From Helichrysum umbraculigerum (lineage: Eukaryota > Streptophyta > Magnoliopsida > Asterales > Asteraceae), in NCBI GenBank assembly GCA_949592205.1, contig CATIUR010000001.1, forward strand, positions 217,936,250-218,000,249: DNA of 64,000 bases, given 5' to 3'. Positions 35,988-47,488 of this stretch are shown here, piece by piece. The notes beneath the pieces were generated by a model. The model ran no database searches. It was not told where the DNA came from and saw nothing but the letters and a program-made list of their open reading frames with translations. Both the position numbers and the translations under genes were made by a program. Each line of letters begins with the position of its first letter. Position 1 is the first letter of the stretch.

Positions 35988-37034
35988 TGTCGCTCATCAA
36001 CTTATATACAAATTTTAGTTTCTTTATTTTTTTTTATATATGATAATAGGTTTGTACCCAACCCAGCAATAACAAATCACGTAGTTACTAACGCTAGTAT
36101 AGTTGAATTTGAACAAAATATAATATTTATTAGCATGTCAATTTTCAGCGTACGAGTAAAAACTAAAAAATAAGTTGTGTCATGCATGCTAGTTGAGGGG
36201 TTGTTTTTATGGATCATGTGTCAAGTGGGTGGGAATCATATCCACATGGGGTTTGTACTTAATTTGTACCTAGTGAAAATTGCTGACTTTCTTGCATGTG
36301 ACCACCTATTTTAATAATAAGTTTAGAGATTTATCATCTAGGTTTTTATTGCCCAACAAATATATATTGTGGGTCGTGCATAACTTTTGTGTTACACTAA
36401 CTATTACTCCATAAATTTGTACTTGTATCATAAGACTGTTGCTTAGAAATTACATCATATGTAATGTATACACATTGACAAGAATCATAAGCATTTATAA
36501 GAGCACAACGAGTGATTTTTCTTGGATTCAGTGTTCAGTTGGATACAATTTTAAGGGGATCGGAGTGGTTCAATATTCAAATGGGTCCATAATAATAGTT
36601 TTAACAAATAAAAAAAAAAATTAAACCTTTCAATCAATGTTCTAGACTAAACACTGATATTGAATGATACTGAACGCTGAAAGTGAACATTTGAATGAAG
36701 TGGTTGAACGTCAGTCCCGGATTTACCTTCTCACTCCATGTGTTCTGTAAAAAAAAAAAAAAAAGATACATTATTCACACAATACGCCATAGAAGAAAAC
36801 ATATGGATTATGGAACTACACTTACTCTGTTCGATTTGACACATTTTTGGCCAACTGATTTTAAAAAAGATGTCAAATTGTAGTTATTGGTTTGGTAGAG
36901 ATTTTAGATTTTTAGGATCAAACCAGCCAAATAAAAAGTTTCAACTCAAGAGTTTTTTTATAGCATAATCTTATGTCCTTATCGCCCAAGGTCTTGAAAT
37001 TAACTTTTAACCCCACTGACATATAACTTAACTA
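35988..37034. other. Intergenic, nothing recognised
   Basis: AT-rich non-coding DNA with no defined element ends. Short frames at 36439-36624 and 36695-36883 lack any recognisable feature. Confidence 0.4.
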
Positions 37035-38147
37035 TCTACATCTATAACTACTTATAAAACATTTCTTGTGTTGAATCTTAGAGTTCTTAAAAATAATCAA
37101 AGTTCCAAAACTACCTTCGAACATAACTATCTATTTACTTAATTTCCTTATATATATAACTACATTTACAACATCCAATCCACATTTTTTCAACATACCA
37201 AAAATAAAGCAAATCATAAAATAATCACAATCAACTCCGACATTTTTCTAGGATATATAAAAAAAAACAAATCACAATCAACAAAATGGTTTATAAAAAT
37301 TATTCCACTTGACATGTTGGCGAAAATAACATCGTTTTATAGATTTGATACCGCTAGGCCTGTAAACGAACCGAACGAACACGAACGGAGTATGTTCGTG
37401 TTCGTTCATTAAGGTTTTGGCGAACAAACGAACGAACACGAACGGATAGGCGAACGGATTTTGTTGTTCATGTTCGTTCATTAAGAAAATTTGTTTGTTC
37501 ACGAACACAAACGAACGTACACGAACAAACACATAATTTAATACATTTCTTCATTAATACATTAAACGAACCTCAACAAACATAAACGAACACACACATA
37601 CACATATATAACTTTGCGATGCATATTCAACATTACAAAACGATCACAATATGAAGATAAATTCATTTGCTTGGTCCGATCGTTGGAAAGAGTAGCACAT
37701 CTGGAACTAGTGGAGGGAGAGTGCGGATGTGTTTTTGGAGTGGAGGGAAATGTGATATGGAAATATAAGGTAAAAATATCTAGATGTTTAATATTATCAA
37801 ATGAAAATATCAAAATATTAATAATATTCTATTTGATATTTAGCTTTATCAAAATAACATATACAAATATGTATTAATTTAATTAAACTATTAGTTAATA
37901 AACGAACATTTAACTGAACGTTCACGAACATGTTATCGAACGTTCACGAACGTAAATGAACGAACGAGACATGTGTTCATGTTCGTTCATATAATTAAAC
38001 GAACGTAAAAATTTGTTCATGTTCGTTCATATAACGAAACGAACGAACATAAACGAACTTCCCGCCGAACGGTTCGCGAATAGTTCGCCGAACGTTCAGT
38101 TCGCTTACAGGCCTAGATACCGCTATATTGCGCGGGTACCCTACTAG
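37035..38147 (+). mobile_element. Short Helitron interrupted by a hAT MITE
   Basis: Starts TCTACATCTATAACTACTTA after an A and ends with a CCGC...GCGCGG hairpin followed by GTACCCTACTAG before T. Without the 761-bp hAT insertion and its duplication it is about 344 bp. Non-coding. Confidence 0.72.
37355..38115. mobile_element. hAT-type MITE, ACGAACGAACACGAAC-rich
   Basis: A 761-bp element, TAGGCCTGTAAACGAACCGA...CGCTTACAGGCCTA, with 8-bp duplication GATACCGC (37347-37354, 38116-38123). Both subterminal regions (about 180 bp each) are built of GAACGAACACGAACG units. Ends resemble those of 1467-2053, suggesting a related transposase source. Confidence 0.9.
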
Positions 38148-38279
38148 TATAAAATAATAAGAAAGCATTTTACACAATTAGATATCACAAGTACAGATGT
38201 AAGATTGTATACCCTAGTTTTTGTTCATGTTTCCTTACGGGAGACTGTAGTAACAACGCTATTTTTAATGGGTTCTAAT

Positions 38280-39073
38280 CAGTGGCGGATCTAGAAACCT
38301 TGTTCACGGGTAGCAAAAAATATTCGTGTTACATGATGACAAAGGTTGATTCAAAATTAAAATTGAATCGTTAAAAAAAAAAAGAGATCATAACCTTCTA
38401 CTAAAAAGCTTCAACATGGAAAGTAAACCACAAAGTTGTGAAATCTAAACAAACACCCTAGAAAATGAAGTCATTTACAGAGAGTAAAAATTAGAAGTTG
38501 TGAAGTTGAAGTTTGTAAAATCAAGACAACAAAAGGTGAAATTTAAGATTTAATTGTTTTTGTAAGTTGTAAAATCGACATTGTAGACAAACAAATTTGT
38601 GAAATTTATTTTGGTGAGTATCTATAAATATCAATTCAAAGATATTTAACAAAATAAAACTTGGTATATAATTTCATGTTTAGTGTCCTTAAATTAATCA
38701 CAAAGATACACAACAAAATGTATTAGAGAATATCTAGTTGAAATGTGCTATCAAAAAAACATTAAATATTAAAAAATAATCGCTCCAAACTAATCTCGAA
38801 CCCATGACAACATCATCATAATGCAAGACTTCTACCATTTGATCTACAATGGATCTTTTGTAATTTTTCATGAACTCCCTTCTACCATTTGATCCACAAT
38901 GGAACTTTTATTTGATCCACAATGGAACTTTTGTTATTTTTCATGAACTCCATATTTTAAAGCCATATGTTTTCTCATTATGTAACAAATGACTATACAA
39001 TTTTTTAATACATAGTCAGCAAATATCATGTGTGGCAGCTGCATCCCCTTGCAACCACATACCTCCGCCACTG
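38280..39073. mobile_element. hAT-type element, CAGTGGCGGA ends
   Basis: A 794-bp element, CAGTGGCGGATCTAG...CCTCCGCCACTG, with 8-bp duplication GTTCTAAT (38272-38279, 39074-39081). Inside, the minus strand at about 38785-38865 looks tRNA-derived (box A-like GATCAAATGGTAGAAG and box B-like GGGTTCGAGATTA about 30 bases apart), possibly an older SINE. A short tandem duplication around TTTGATCCACAATGGAAC lies at about 38885-38935. Confidence 0.85.
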
Positions 39074-39081
39074 GTTCTAAT

Positions 39082-39718
39082 CAACAAGTTTATGCAAAAT
39101 GCCCACTCATCGTCACCCGCAATTTTATGCATTCTAGATTAACTAGTATCCTTCATATGTAGTATAGCTAGAAAAATCCAGTAACCATCCTTAGTAACTC
39201 CAAGTATGCAAGTATAGGACATCAACATGTGATGGCGTGGTGACATCGTCCATTTTCCTCGCTGCACAGGCTCGTAGTTTCTTATAAGCCTAAACAACTA
39301 ATCACTATGGTCGGAAGGGTTACTCAAAAATCAAAATCAATGATATCCTCAATTAGGTTTGGCCTGATCATCTTGATAGTATACAAGCTGTGAGCAGTCA
39401 CTTTACTTGAATCTTGTAATAACCTGGACAACCTGGTTGTATATTGACATATTTTATCTTGATACAACTATGTCACACCATCACCATAGTTGCGATAACT
39501 ACAGATAAATCTGATGTCTCTATCTACATCTATTGACAGTATATATTTGCTTAAGGTGCACAAAAACTCACATCTTTTCATTATCCTCAAAAAATGCTAG
39601 ATTGCAAGATCAGTGGACCCAATTCTGAAGACACAAACCATCACCACCATATATGCCACCATATACACAATAAGTTCAACAAAATTAAATGTAGTATTGA
39701 CTACCAGGTACCCATACA
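39082..39718. other. 3' flank of the RING gene
   Basis: Non-coding. Searched by eye for WD40 exons that an RFWD3-like gene should have; none were seen on the minus strand. Confidence 0.4.
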
Positions 39719-41569
39719 TCAAGTGAAAACCTGCTGCTGATGCAACTCAGTGAGCGCTGTTGCTAGACGTTCCACAAGTGTCAGGTTACTACAGATCTGA
39801 TTAATCAATTCATCAGCTGTTAATGGGGCCGCCACCTGCAAGACAAGCCACAGTGTTGCTTAATCGCAACAAGAAAATAATACACAATCCCTAGAAAGTA
39901 GATTGCAAATGGGCAGGTTGGGTAATAGAGGACACGGGTTTGGGTCAAAATTTGTGATTATTGAATGTATCACTTGGGTTGGGCTGAACCACAAACCTTT
40001 AATTCGTGTATTATATACAATTGATGTGTTGAACATGAGTACGAAACCAATGTTAATACATGAGTAATCAAATCAAAGTATTTTATAAAGCAATTTAGGA
40101 ATTCTTTATACATTTGACCTGTTCTATATAAGTACATAACTCAAGTCGATGCAATAATAGTTTTTTGGTCAAGGTCGCTATCCCACCCTTTGACTATGGA
40201 CAAAGGCAGTTCGCGTTTCTTCGTTTTAGTACTCAGAAGAACTTTAACTCAAGATTATTATATAACTCAGGTGATGAAAAACGGATACACGTCAACATTA
40301 TGGATAAATAGATAAAGTGAGTATAAATGAGAACTTATTTGATCCATGAACCCATATAAGAGGGCACATCCGGAGGAACTAAACAGTGAATATAGCAAGA
40401 TAAGAATTAAGTCAAGATATTTGTACCTTATGTTCGAGAGAAGCACATCTAGCTTCGAGTGACCGCACTCTCTGCAACCATCAAAATTTTCTCTTAATCA
40501 GGAAAGTCAAATACTACAAGTCCTCAACTTTTCTATCAGTTTCAAAGAGATTACCTTGAGTAGCTCTTCATCAGCAACACAGAGCCGATTAACATAAAGA
40601 ATCCTAACATCCTTCAATGTGGATACGTTGTTACACTGAGGGCACTGATGACAATTAAAAGAGCAGTATAATCAGATAGATAAATACAAAATCATATCTT
40701 GTATATTTAATAAAAAAAAAAGGTATAGCTGACAATCGACGAACCTTCCCTAAACTTCGACGTTTTTGAAGCCATTTCTTAATACAAGATAATCCATATA
40801 GATGCCCACAAGGAAGACAACTGCACTCAACAAGTAATTTCAAACAGGGAGTCAAAAGTGTATACAATCCAGGACTATGATTATCAACAAACACATATCA
40901 TACAAACTAGTTCCTCTTCAAATTTATTGATCACTCAACTACATACATCTATGTGTTCTAGCCTAGAAAGTTGAAATCCTAATTTGTATACGAGTTCGAT
41001 TATACTATTCAGAGCTAAACCTAATCTTCTCAGTGGCACATACGACTAATATTAATCATACAAAAAACTTCGTTGTAAATCGTATAACTAACAATGTGTA
41101 ACTGTAAACATGATAAAGCATACCAAATTTGATGGTCACCAGTGTTAGTCCAAGCTTCAAAGCAAATAGGGCAAATTAAACCATCAGTCTCACTTTTATT
41201 TAGATCCAAATTTCTTCCTTCAGAATCAAGTAACACCGAATTAGAAACCCTAGGTGACGCCATCGTCACCGGAACCGGAATCACCTCATCGACTTCTTCA
41301 CGTTCATAAGCATCAATTTCATCTTCATAATCATCAATATAATCATCTTCATCATAATCATCATTATCGTTATCATCATCATCATTATCGTAATCTTCAT
41401 AATCATCCTCATCCTCATCATTATCGTCATAATCACTGCTGTCGTGGTTTTCTGATTCATCATTTAAGTTTACTGGTACCATAATGATTTCTTCTGGAGT
41501 TGCGTTATCTTCGATTTGTTCTTCTTCTTCTTCTTCGTCTTGAATTTGAATAAATCTGTAATCCTCCAT
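39719..41569 (-). CDS. RING-finger protein with acidic tract, RFWD3-like N-terminal type, five exons
   Basis: Exons 41569-41124, 40820-40745, 40644-40555, 40471-40427 and 39835-39719 join in frame (all GT-AG; exon 2 donor is the weak AAG|GTTCGT) into about 257 residues. The start is the ATG of MEDYRFIQIQ. Residues 11-95 are a long Asp/Glu run. The RING spans about 133-178: CPIC, CC, CGH, C161 and CPQC. The position normally holding the fifth ligand is Gly158 (CGHLYG), a pattern remembered from RFWD3-type RINGs. A probable coiled coil follows (RVRSLEARCASLEHK, then LTLVERLATALTELHQQQ), and the frame ends VFT. WD40 repeats of RFWD3 are absent. Likely an E3 ubiquitin ligase or a partner subunit; substrate unknown. 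Two damaged paralogs lie nearby. Confidence 0.88.
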
Positions 41570-43249
41570 TGTTTTTGTGATGAGTATTTCTAGAAATGAA
41601 TACAGGAATACGAAGAATAACAGAGGAACAAAATCGATATTGATTGATGTAATAATGTTCATTAAAATTGTAATTTTAGGGTTTCCGGTTCCAACTTTCA
41701 AGAATAATAAAAGCCCAACCGGATCCGAAATCATACATTACATATTTACATCAACTATCTGTCCGGATCCGGTAATTCTTTTGTAATAACACAACCAATT
41801 ATTATTAGGTATGTAATTTTTTTTTTTTTGGCGAAAAGGATTATATTGATATGGAAATGGATTTGAATTGAGATGCATTGATAGTTTGACACAAACCTTG
41901 TCTAATCGTCGTTTTCTATATTTTTTAATCATCGATTATTAATTATATTTATTGAATTCTAGTAATTAGTTATTTGAAGTTAACACCACTCCCAACAATT
42001 TCTTCCCTTGTACCACATCACCACATCAAAAACCGACGAAAGGAAGACACAACGATGCCAATGGTGGTTTCGTCACTTCAATTTTTGGGCTCCACATTTA
42101 CCAATATACCTACATTTACATACACTAAACAATAAATAACAATACATTATATATAAGCTGGACCTCACACTTTTTTCTTTTCCTTTCTTCGGCTAACCAA
42201 AGTACTCAAACCGAAGAAACAACCGAAGAGTTGGTGCCAACAATGTCACAACTGATGAAAGGAATTAGAAGCAAAGGAAGAGACCGATGGCAGTGGTCTC
42301 AGAACATAGCTAACGAGAACATAACAAATTCTATACTAGTAATTAAAACCTAGACGTGTAATGTTTGCTGTATAAAGTCGATCAACGGCAACCCATGTTA
42401 TAAGCTGACAATTAATTGTCTACTCATTAAGTGGGGTCATACTTAACTCACTCGATGATTGTAGTTATGAGGTGTCGGTGGTAGAACCCGTGACCTTATA
42501 TTTATGTTACTTGTAGCATAGAGCCATAGATGACCCACCCATTACCAATTGAGCGACATGTCATTAACCTAAATTTTCTGATATAAATGTCGTTGAATGT
42601 TTGTGTTGTTAAATTAAATATACTTACTCTATCCCTAATAAGTGTGCAGAATTAGATTATACAAAGTTTAAAAATATGTATACTCAATATATGGTGTAAG
42701 AGAAAAATGATAATTTGACTGTTATATTTTTGCAAGTATTCTATAGATCAGTTTTGTAAAAAGATAAAATATGAATAAACTGGAAAATTTATTGTATTAT
42801 TTTTGAAAGTTGACATTTATTTTGAGACAAATTAAAATTATAAGTTGGATATTTATTTTGATAGGGAAGGAGTAATAGTTACTACTGATTTGACGAGTTA
42901 AATTACCAAGTACTTATGTGACTCACTCACCCAAATCATGGATTACTCACAAGCGAAATTGTACTTAAGCAAGGTACATAGATTTAGTATTCGTTGTGTT
43001 ATTTGTACCAACTTTAATCTATGTTTAACCATGATATACGAAGTAGTGTTTTCGATATTGTACATCTCTATAAGAAATGTGTTACGTATCTTCATTTTCC
43101 CAATTAATATCACCCCTAGCCATCATTAAAAATCGTTAACTATTTATTGTTGCTCTGTGCGGGCATGATCCGGTAAACATCAATGTATCTTACATGTGAA
43201 TATTACTAGTAATTGACAAAATTGATATAAATGTCGTTGAAGTTTAACT
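41570..43249. other. Promoter side of RING gene and intergenic DNA
   Basis: 41570 to about 41810 is the 5' flank, duplicated at 46327-46540. At about 42470-42575 the minus strand resembles a tRNA-derived SINE head (GTCGCTCAATTGGTAATGGG then GGTCACGGGTTCTACCACC); no tail or duplication was found. A block GATATAAATGTCGTTGAA is repeated at 42581 and 43224. The rest is unrecognised. Confidence 0.4.
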
Positions 43250-45842
43250 TGTAAGACCCTCAAACTTTTACATTTTATAAAACACCACGTGCACCTTTTA
43301 ATATGTAGACATATATATATTTCATTAGGTCGGAAGTGTATGTCCCCAAAATATTCACATAAATACATACCGTATTTACATGCATCAAAATTTCCTAGTG
43401 TTTACAAAAGACTTTACTTTAAGAGTTTAGTTGCAAGTCATCTATTTAAAACATTTAATTACATGCCAAATATACTAAAACCGGGCGTGACTTAGTTTCC
43501 AAAACATATTTCCAATAGTGTCAAATATAAACATCAGAGTTAGCCAAGTAGTCAAACTTCCATTCCTAAAAATCGCCAACTTGCCCGTTTCTAATAACAA
43601 AAACCTGCAAAATGGAATATGGTGGGATTAGCACGAAGCTAAGTAAGAAAATCTATAACCAACAGCATAACTTAATTTAACGCATTTGCCTACAACAAAT
43701 AAGCATGCCGCACACAATATCAATTACTATACAAGAGGATCGGTGGTCCTTGGGGAACCCTCAGCCGCGGTGGCCCCCAAGAACACTTGTAACCAACTGC
43801 AGGCCCCTACAGACGTTTACCGATAGCCTACATTATTGTTCCATCAACATAAAATCTCTGAACAACACATGTACCCAGATTATATGATGATCCAACAATA
43901 ATCCATAAGCCCAATATCCCATTGACCTCTCATACACATATACGTCAGAGACCATATATGTTAATGCACAAATAAAGTCCTTATACGTCAGATGACCATA
44001 TACGACAAATGCACAATTTACAAGGTAATATAAATGACTAGCAGTCAAATAATACTAAAACCATGATCACGTGTTGTAACCGAATCCGTTACACCAAGTT
44101 ATCCTGATAGTTAGAGATTCACTCACCGAATACCAGAATTTCCACTCAGATGTCTAATGTTTCTGAGTCTTCTGATTATCTGAGAACAGAAGTAATAACA
44201 AGTCAATAACTTATTCCAATAAATCTCCAAGTTATATTCAATACAATTCTTAATTCAATATTATTAAACAAGTGTTAAACAATTATTTTATTAATATACT
44301 GTACGAACTCAAAGGACACACTGTGTCATCTAGGACACACCACGTACCAAAGGACACACCATGTCCTATAAGGACACACCGTGTCCTTTACATTATTTAG
44401 CCACAAGTCAAATTATTATAATATATTCTTCTTTTTGTCCCTACAATCAATTAAAATACGATACGAGATCACATACGTAAGACTACGCAAGTTAGACATT
44501 CATTATATGTTATGGGCAAAACTGTCCGTTCTCAAAACTGCTCATTTTGGTCAAAACTGCCCTTTTTAAACACGTATAACTTTTTACTCGTTGACAGTTA
44601 GACCACCAAATTTTACAGGCACCTTTACTACAACAAAATGAACGTTTTTCATGTTTACACTTTCCCTTGAAGACTGCCTCTTTGCCCTCAAAACTGCCCC
44701 GTTGCCCACAACACTACTCTCAAAACTGCCCTTTTTTATCAAAACTACCGACATTCAAACACGTATAACTTTTGACTCGGGAATCCTTTTGACCTGAAAA
44801 TTTACGTACACCTTCACTTTGACCATATAAACATTTCCTTATTTCCACTTTTTCAAATTTCACATTTTATCTCGTTTTGGACCGTTGACTCGATTTCGAC
44901 CATTTTGGACCAAGATACTTGACATGACAACTTCTAAACCACTAGCATTCTGAGTTTAAGCTTTTGACCACACTCTCAAATCACCATTTGTAACTTATTG
45001 ACACCATGACCTTTGACCTTTACCATGTCTAACTCCTTTAGACTCGTAAACCCCATTGATTGCCCATTTAGACACCAAAACGACCCGAATAACCCCTATA
45101 CATAACAATCAGCTGCAATACACGAATTTATTCAAATTTTGACATCTTGCAACAACTATAAACATGTAATAGAAACAAACAATCATCTTCAACTAACAAT
45201 TTCCAATATACATCATATAATCAACCTAATTATAATCAAATCTTATGTTTTTAGCTAGAACATGAAGAACACCATTTCTACCTAATTGAAACTTTAAGAA
45301 ACCAACAATTATAAACATATAAACAACAAGCAACCTTTCTAACATTAAATCTAAACATATATTATTATCAAAACCCTAACTTTAATCAAACTTTCTGTTT
45401 TTATATATGATTACAACATATATTCATGAATACCCTCACTTGATAAGCATGTATCATCCATAAATTTCAATTTCTCTCATAAATACAACTTAGGGTTCAT
45501 AATATCAACTCAAGAATTCATCAAATAAATGAAAGATATAGAGAATTCTTACCTTATGGGTGTTTAATTCTTTGAATGCAAGCTTTAATTAACAAGATTG
45601 GAACCCTAATTGATGGATTTAAGCAACTTGAATCTCCTCCCTCTTTTCCCTTGAAAAATGTCGACACACACACACACCAAACCCAGACCAAACTCTGATT
45701 TTTAATTTAATTATTTGCTGTAAAAAGGCATTTATACTATATTTTTCACTTCCTACCCTTAGGTTTCATAGTTTACACTTTTAACCCCTAGTCTTCCCAC
45801 TATTTGCTCAATACAACTTACAATTATTATTGGGGTGTTACA
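43250..45842 (-). mobile_element. Element G: solo-LTR-like, no target duplication
   Basis: 2,593 bp. On the minus strand TGTAACACCCCAATAATAAT (45842) to GAGGGTCTTACA (43250). Shares GAGGATCGGTGG, CCTCAGCCGCGGTGGCCC and GGGATTAGCACGAAGCTAAG with F and C. Flanks are TAACT and CTAAA, which do not match. Contains repeats of AAAACTGCCC and of AGGACACACCGTGTCCT. Its right edge abuts the truncated RING paralog. Confidence 0.65.
44305..44385. repeat. AGGACACACCGTGTCCT palindrome cluster in G
   Basis: Four to five copies of AAAGGACACAC(C/T)(G/A)TGTCCT-type palindromes within 80 bp. It corresponds in style, but not in sequence, to the clusters in C, F and H. Confidence 0.85.
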
Positions 45843-45891
45843 CTAAATCATATAACTAACAATGTGTATAAGTAAACATGATAAAGTATAC

Positions 45892-46164
45892 CAAATTTGA
45901 TGGTCACCATTGTTAGTCCAAGCTTCATAGCAAATAGCACATTAAACCATCATTCTCACTTTTACTTGGATCAGAATTCTTTCCATCAGAGTCAGGTAAT
46001 ACTGACTTTGAAACCCTAGGTGACGTCATCACCTGGTCGATTTCTACATGTTCAAAAGCATCAATTTCATCTTCATAATCCTCATCCTCCTCCTCCTCCT
46101 CCTCCTCCTCCTCATTTTCCTCTTCCTCTTCCTCATCATTATCACTATCATTATCGTAATCTTC

Positions 46165-46200
<36 letters not shown>

Positions 46201-46326
46201 GCCATAATCATTGTTATCGTCGTTTTCTAAGTTTACTGGTACCATGATGTCGTCAGGAGTTAGGTTTTCTTCGATTTCTATTTGTTGTTGTTCGTCTTGA
46301 ATTTGAGTGAATGTGTGATCGTCCAT
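45892..46326 (-). pseudogene. RING gene paralog, exon 1 only, frameshifted
   Basis: Aligns with exon 1 of the intact gene from the ATG (46326, MDDHTFTQIQDE) to the exon 1 donor (TTTG|GTATAC at 45892/45891). The acidic tract is present but replaced by long Asp and Glu runs made of GAT and GAG triplet expansions. A two-base deletion near 45937 shifts the frame inside the first RING cysteine pair, giving a stop five codons later at 45925. Exons 2 to 5 are gone; element G begins 50 bases beyond the donor. Promoter-proximal DNA is also duplicated. Confidence 0.85.
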
Positions 46327-46540
46327 TGTTTTAGTGATGAGTATTTCTAGAAATGAATGCAGGAATCAGGATTACGAAGAATAACAATAACAATTATCAA
46401 TCAATAAACCTGTACATTAGGGACATGTGGGTTTAAGGTTCCAACTTTCATGTTTATAAAAAAACCCAGTTGGATCCGAAATATTATAAGAAGCCCGGAC
46501 CCGGTGATTTATGTGTAATAACAAGCCATTTTTTATTTTC
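46327..46540. repeat. Duplicated promoter region of the RING gene
   Basis: Matches 41570 to about 41810 with many substitutions and indels: AGTATTTCTAGAAATGAAT, GGTTCCAACTTTCA and GGATCCGAAAT are shared. It marks one boundary of the segmental duplication. Confidence 0.75.
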
Positions 46541-46599
46541 TAATGTTATGCACTTATTTTAATTTTACGTAGGATGAGTTTCAATTTTCAAATAATGAT

Positions 46600-47333
46600 G
46601 GAATTTTTATTTTTTTTAGAAAAGGCAAAACTTATATAAAATAACTCAAAGAATTACATCAATATCATGCATGAGCATATGCACCAACAACCATGCATGA
46701 CAGTATTTACAAAAATCAACTACAACAGAACTAAACTCCCAAAATACAACTATCATTAAATTACAAGATGATCCACAGTACACCTAGCTATTGAACTGTA
46801 CTGAAGCCTTGGAGTACTGTAACCAAGATCCCCTGCTCAGATCAACCAGATATATTACTGCTGAAAAATTGACCCATTCGACATCATCTGATCACTGCCT
46901 ACAGAACATGGGTCGTTCACCCATTGCTGCCACACTAAGTCCACACCCTTCAGCCTCGATTTAATCCATTCAAAACTACGGATTTGTACTTCATGAAACA
47001 GCCCCGTATCGCTTAATACCTTACCTCTGAAAATCTTTGCGTTTCTATTCTTCCAAATCAAATAAGCCGAGACCCAAACAACACTTCTCCACAATTCTTT
47101 TCCCACACTATTGCTACAATTATAGTTCACACACTCTAACACATCTACAATATCTATCAAACGACAATTATCCATTTTCCACCACCTAAATATTTTGTTC
47201 CAAACCAACATAGATTCATTGCACAAAAGTAAGCAATGATCAATTGTTTCAACATTCTCATCACACATAGGACATAATAATGAATGCAAATCAATACCTC
47301 TCTTGTCCAACTCGACCCGAACCGGAATTTATC
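46600..47333 (-). mobile_element. 5'-truncated L1-type LINE, zf-RVT end of ORF2
   Basis: The minus-strand frame at 47310-46855 encodes the zinc-binding region at the end of plant L1 reverse transcriptases: LDKRGIDLHS, CPMCDENVETIDHCLLLC, W..VVWVSAYLIWKNRNAKIF. The 3' UTR follows, and a T run near 46610 on the plus strand is the A tail. Reverse transcriptase and endonuclease parts are missing. Confidence 0.88.
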
Positions 47334-47488
47334 TTCGATTTGCCATTTCACAAGGTATACTTTCGACGACTTGTTTTTTTGTTTTACAAATTTTACAAAA
47401 TTAGTAACACGATACTTTCGACGACTTTTTTTTGGGTTTTACAAATTTTACAAAATAAGTAACACATGTGTTACCCACTGGTATCACA
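47334..47488. repeat. Foldback element copy 2, left arm
   Basis: CTTCGATTTGCCAT, AAGTATACTTTCGACGAC-like and ACACATGTGTTAC segments match the foldback at 650-1388. The arm is internally duplicated. The Copia-like element starting at 47489 inserted in the loop; the right arm resumes at 61244. Confidence 0.65.

Noticed and set aside
35659..36018. Long frames on both strands with Arg-Tyr-Arg-Thr-Gly repeats
   Set aside because: Explained by GAACCGGTACCG repeats in a hAT MITE.
41254..41484. His-rich frame antisense to the acidic tract
   Set aside because: It is the complement of Asp/Glu codons of the RING gene (and likewise 46020-46247 for the pseudogene).
46855..47310. Host gene coding a Cys/His protein
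   Set aside because: The motif order is that of the zf-RVT end of a LINE ORF2, with an A tail, so it is a transposon fragment.
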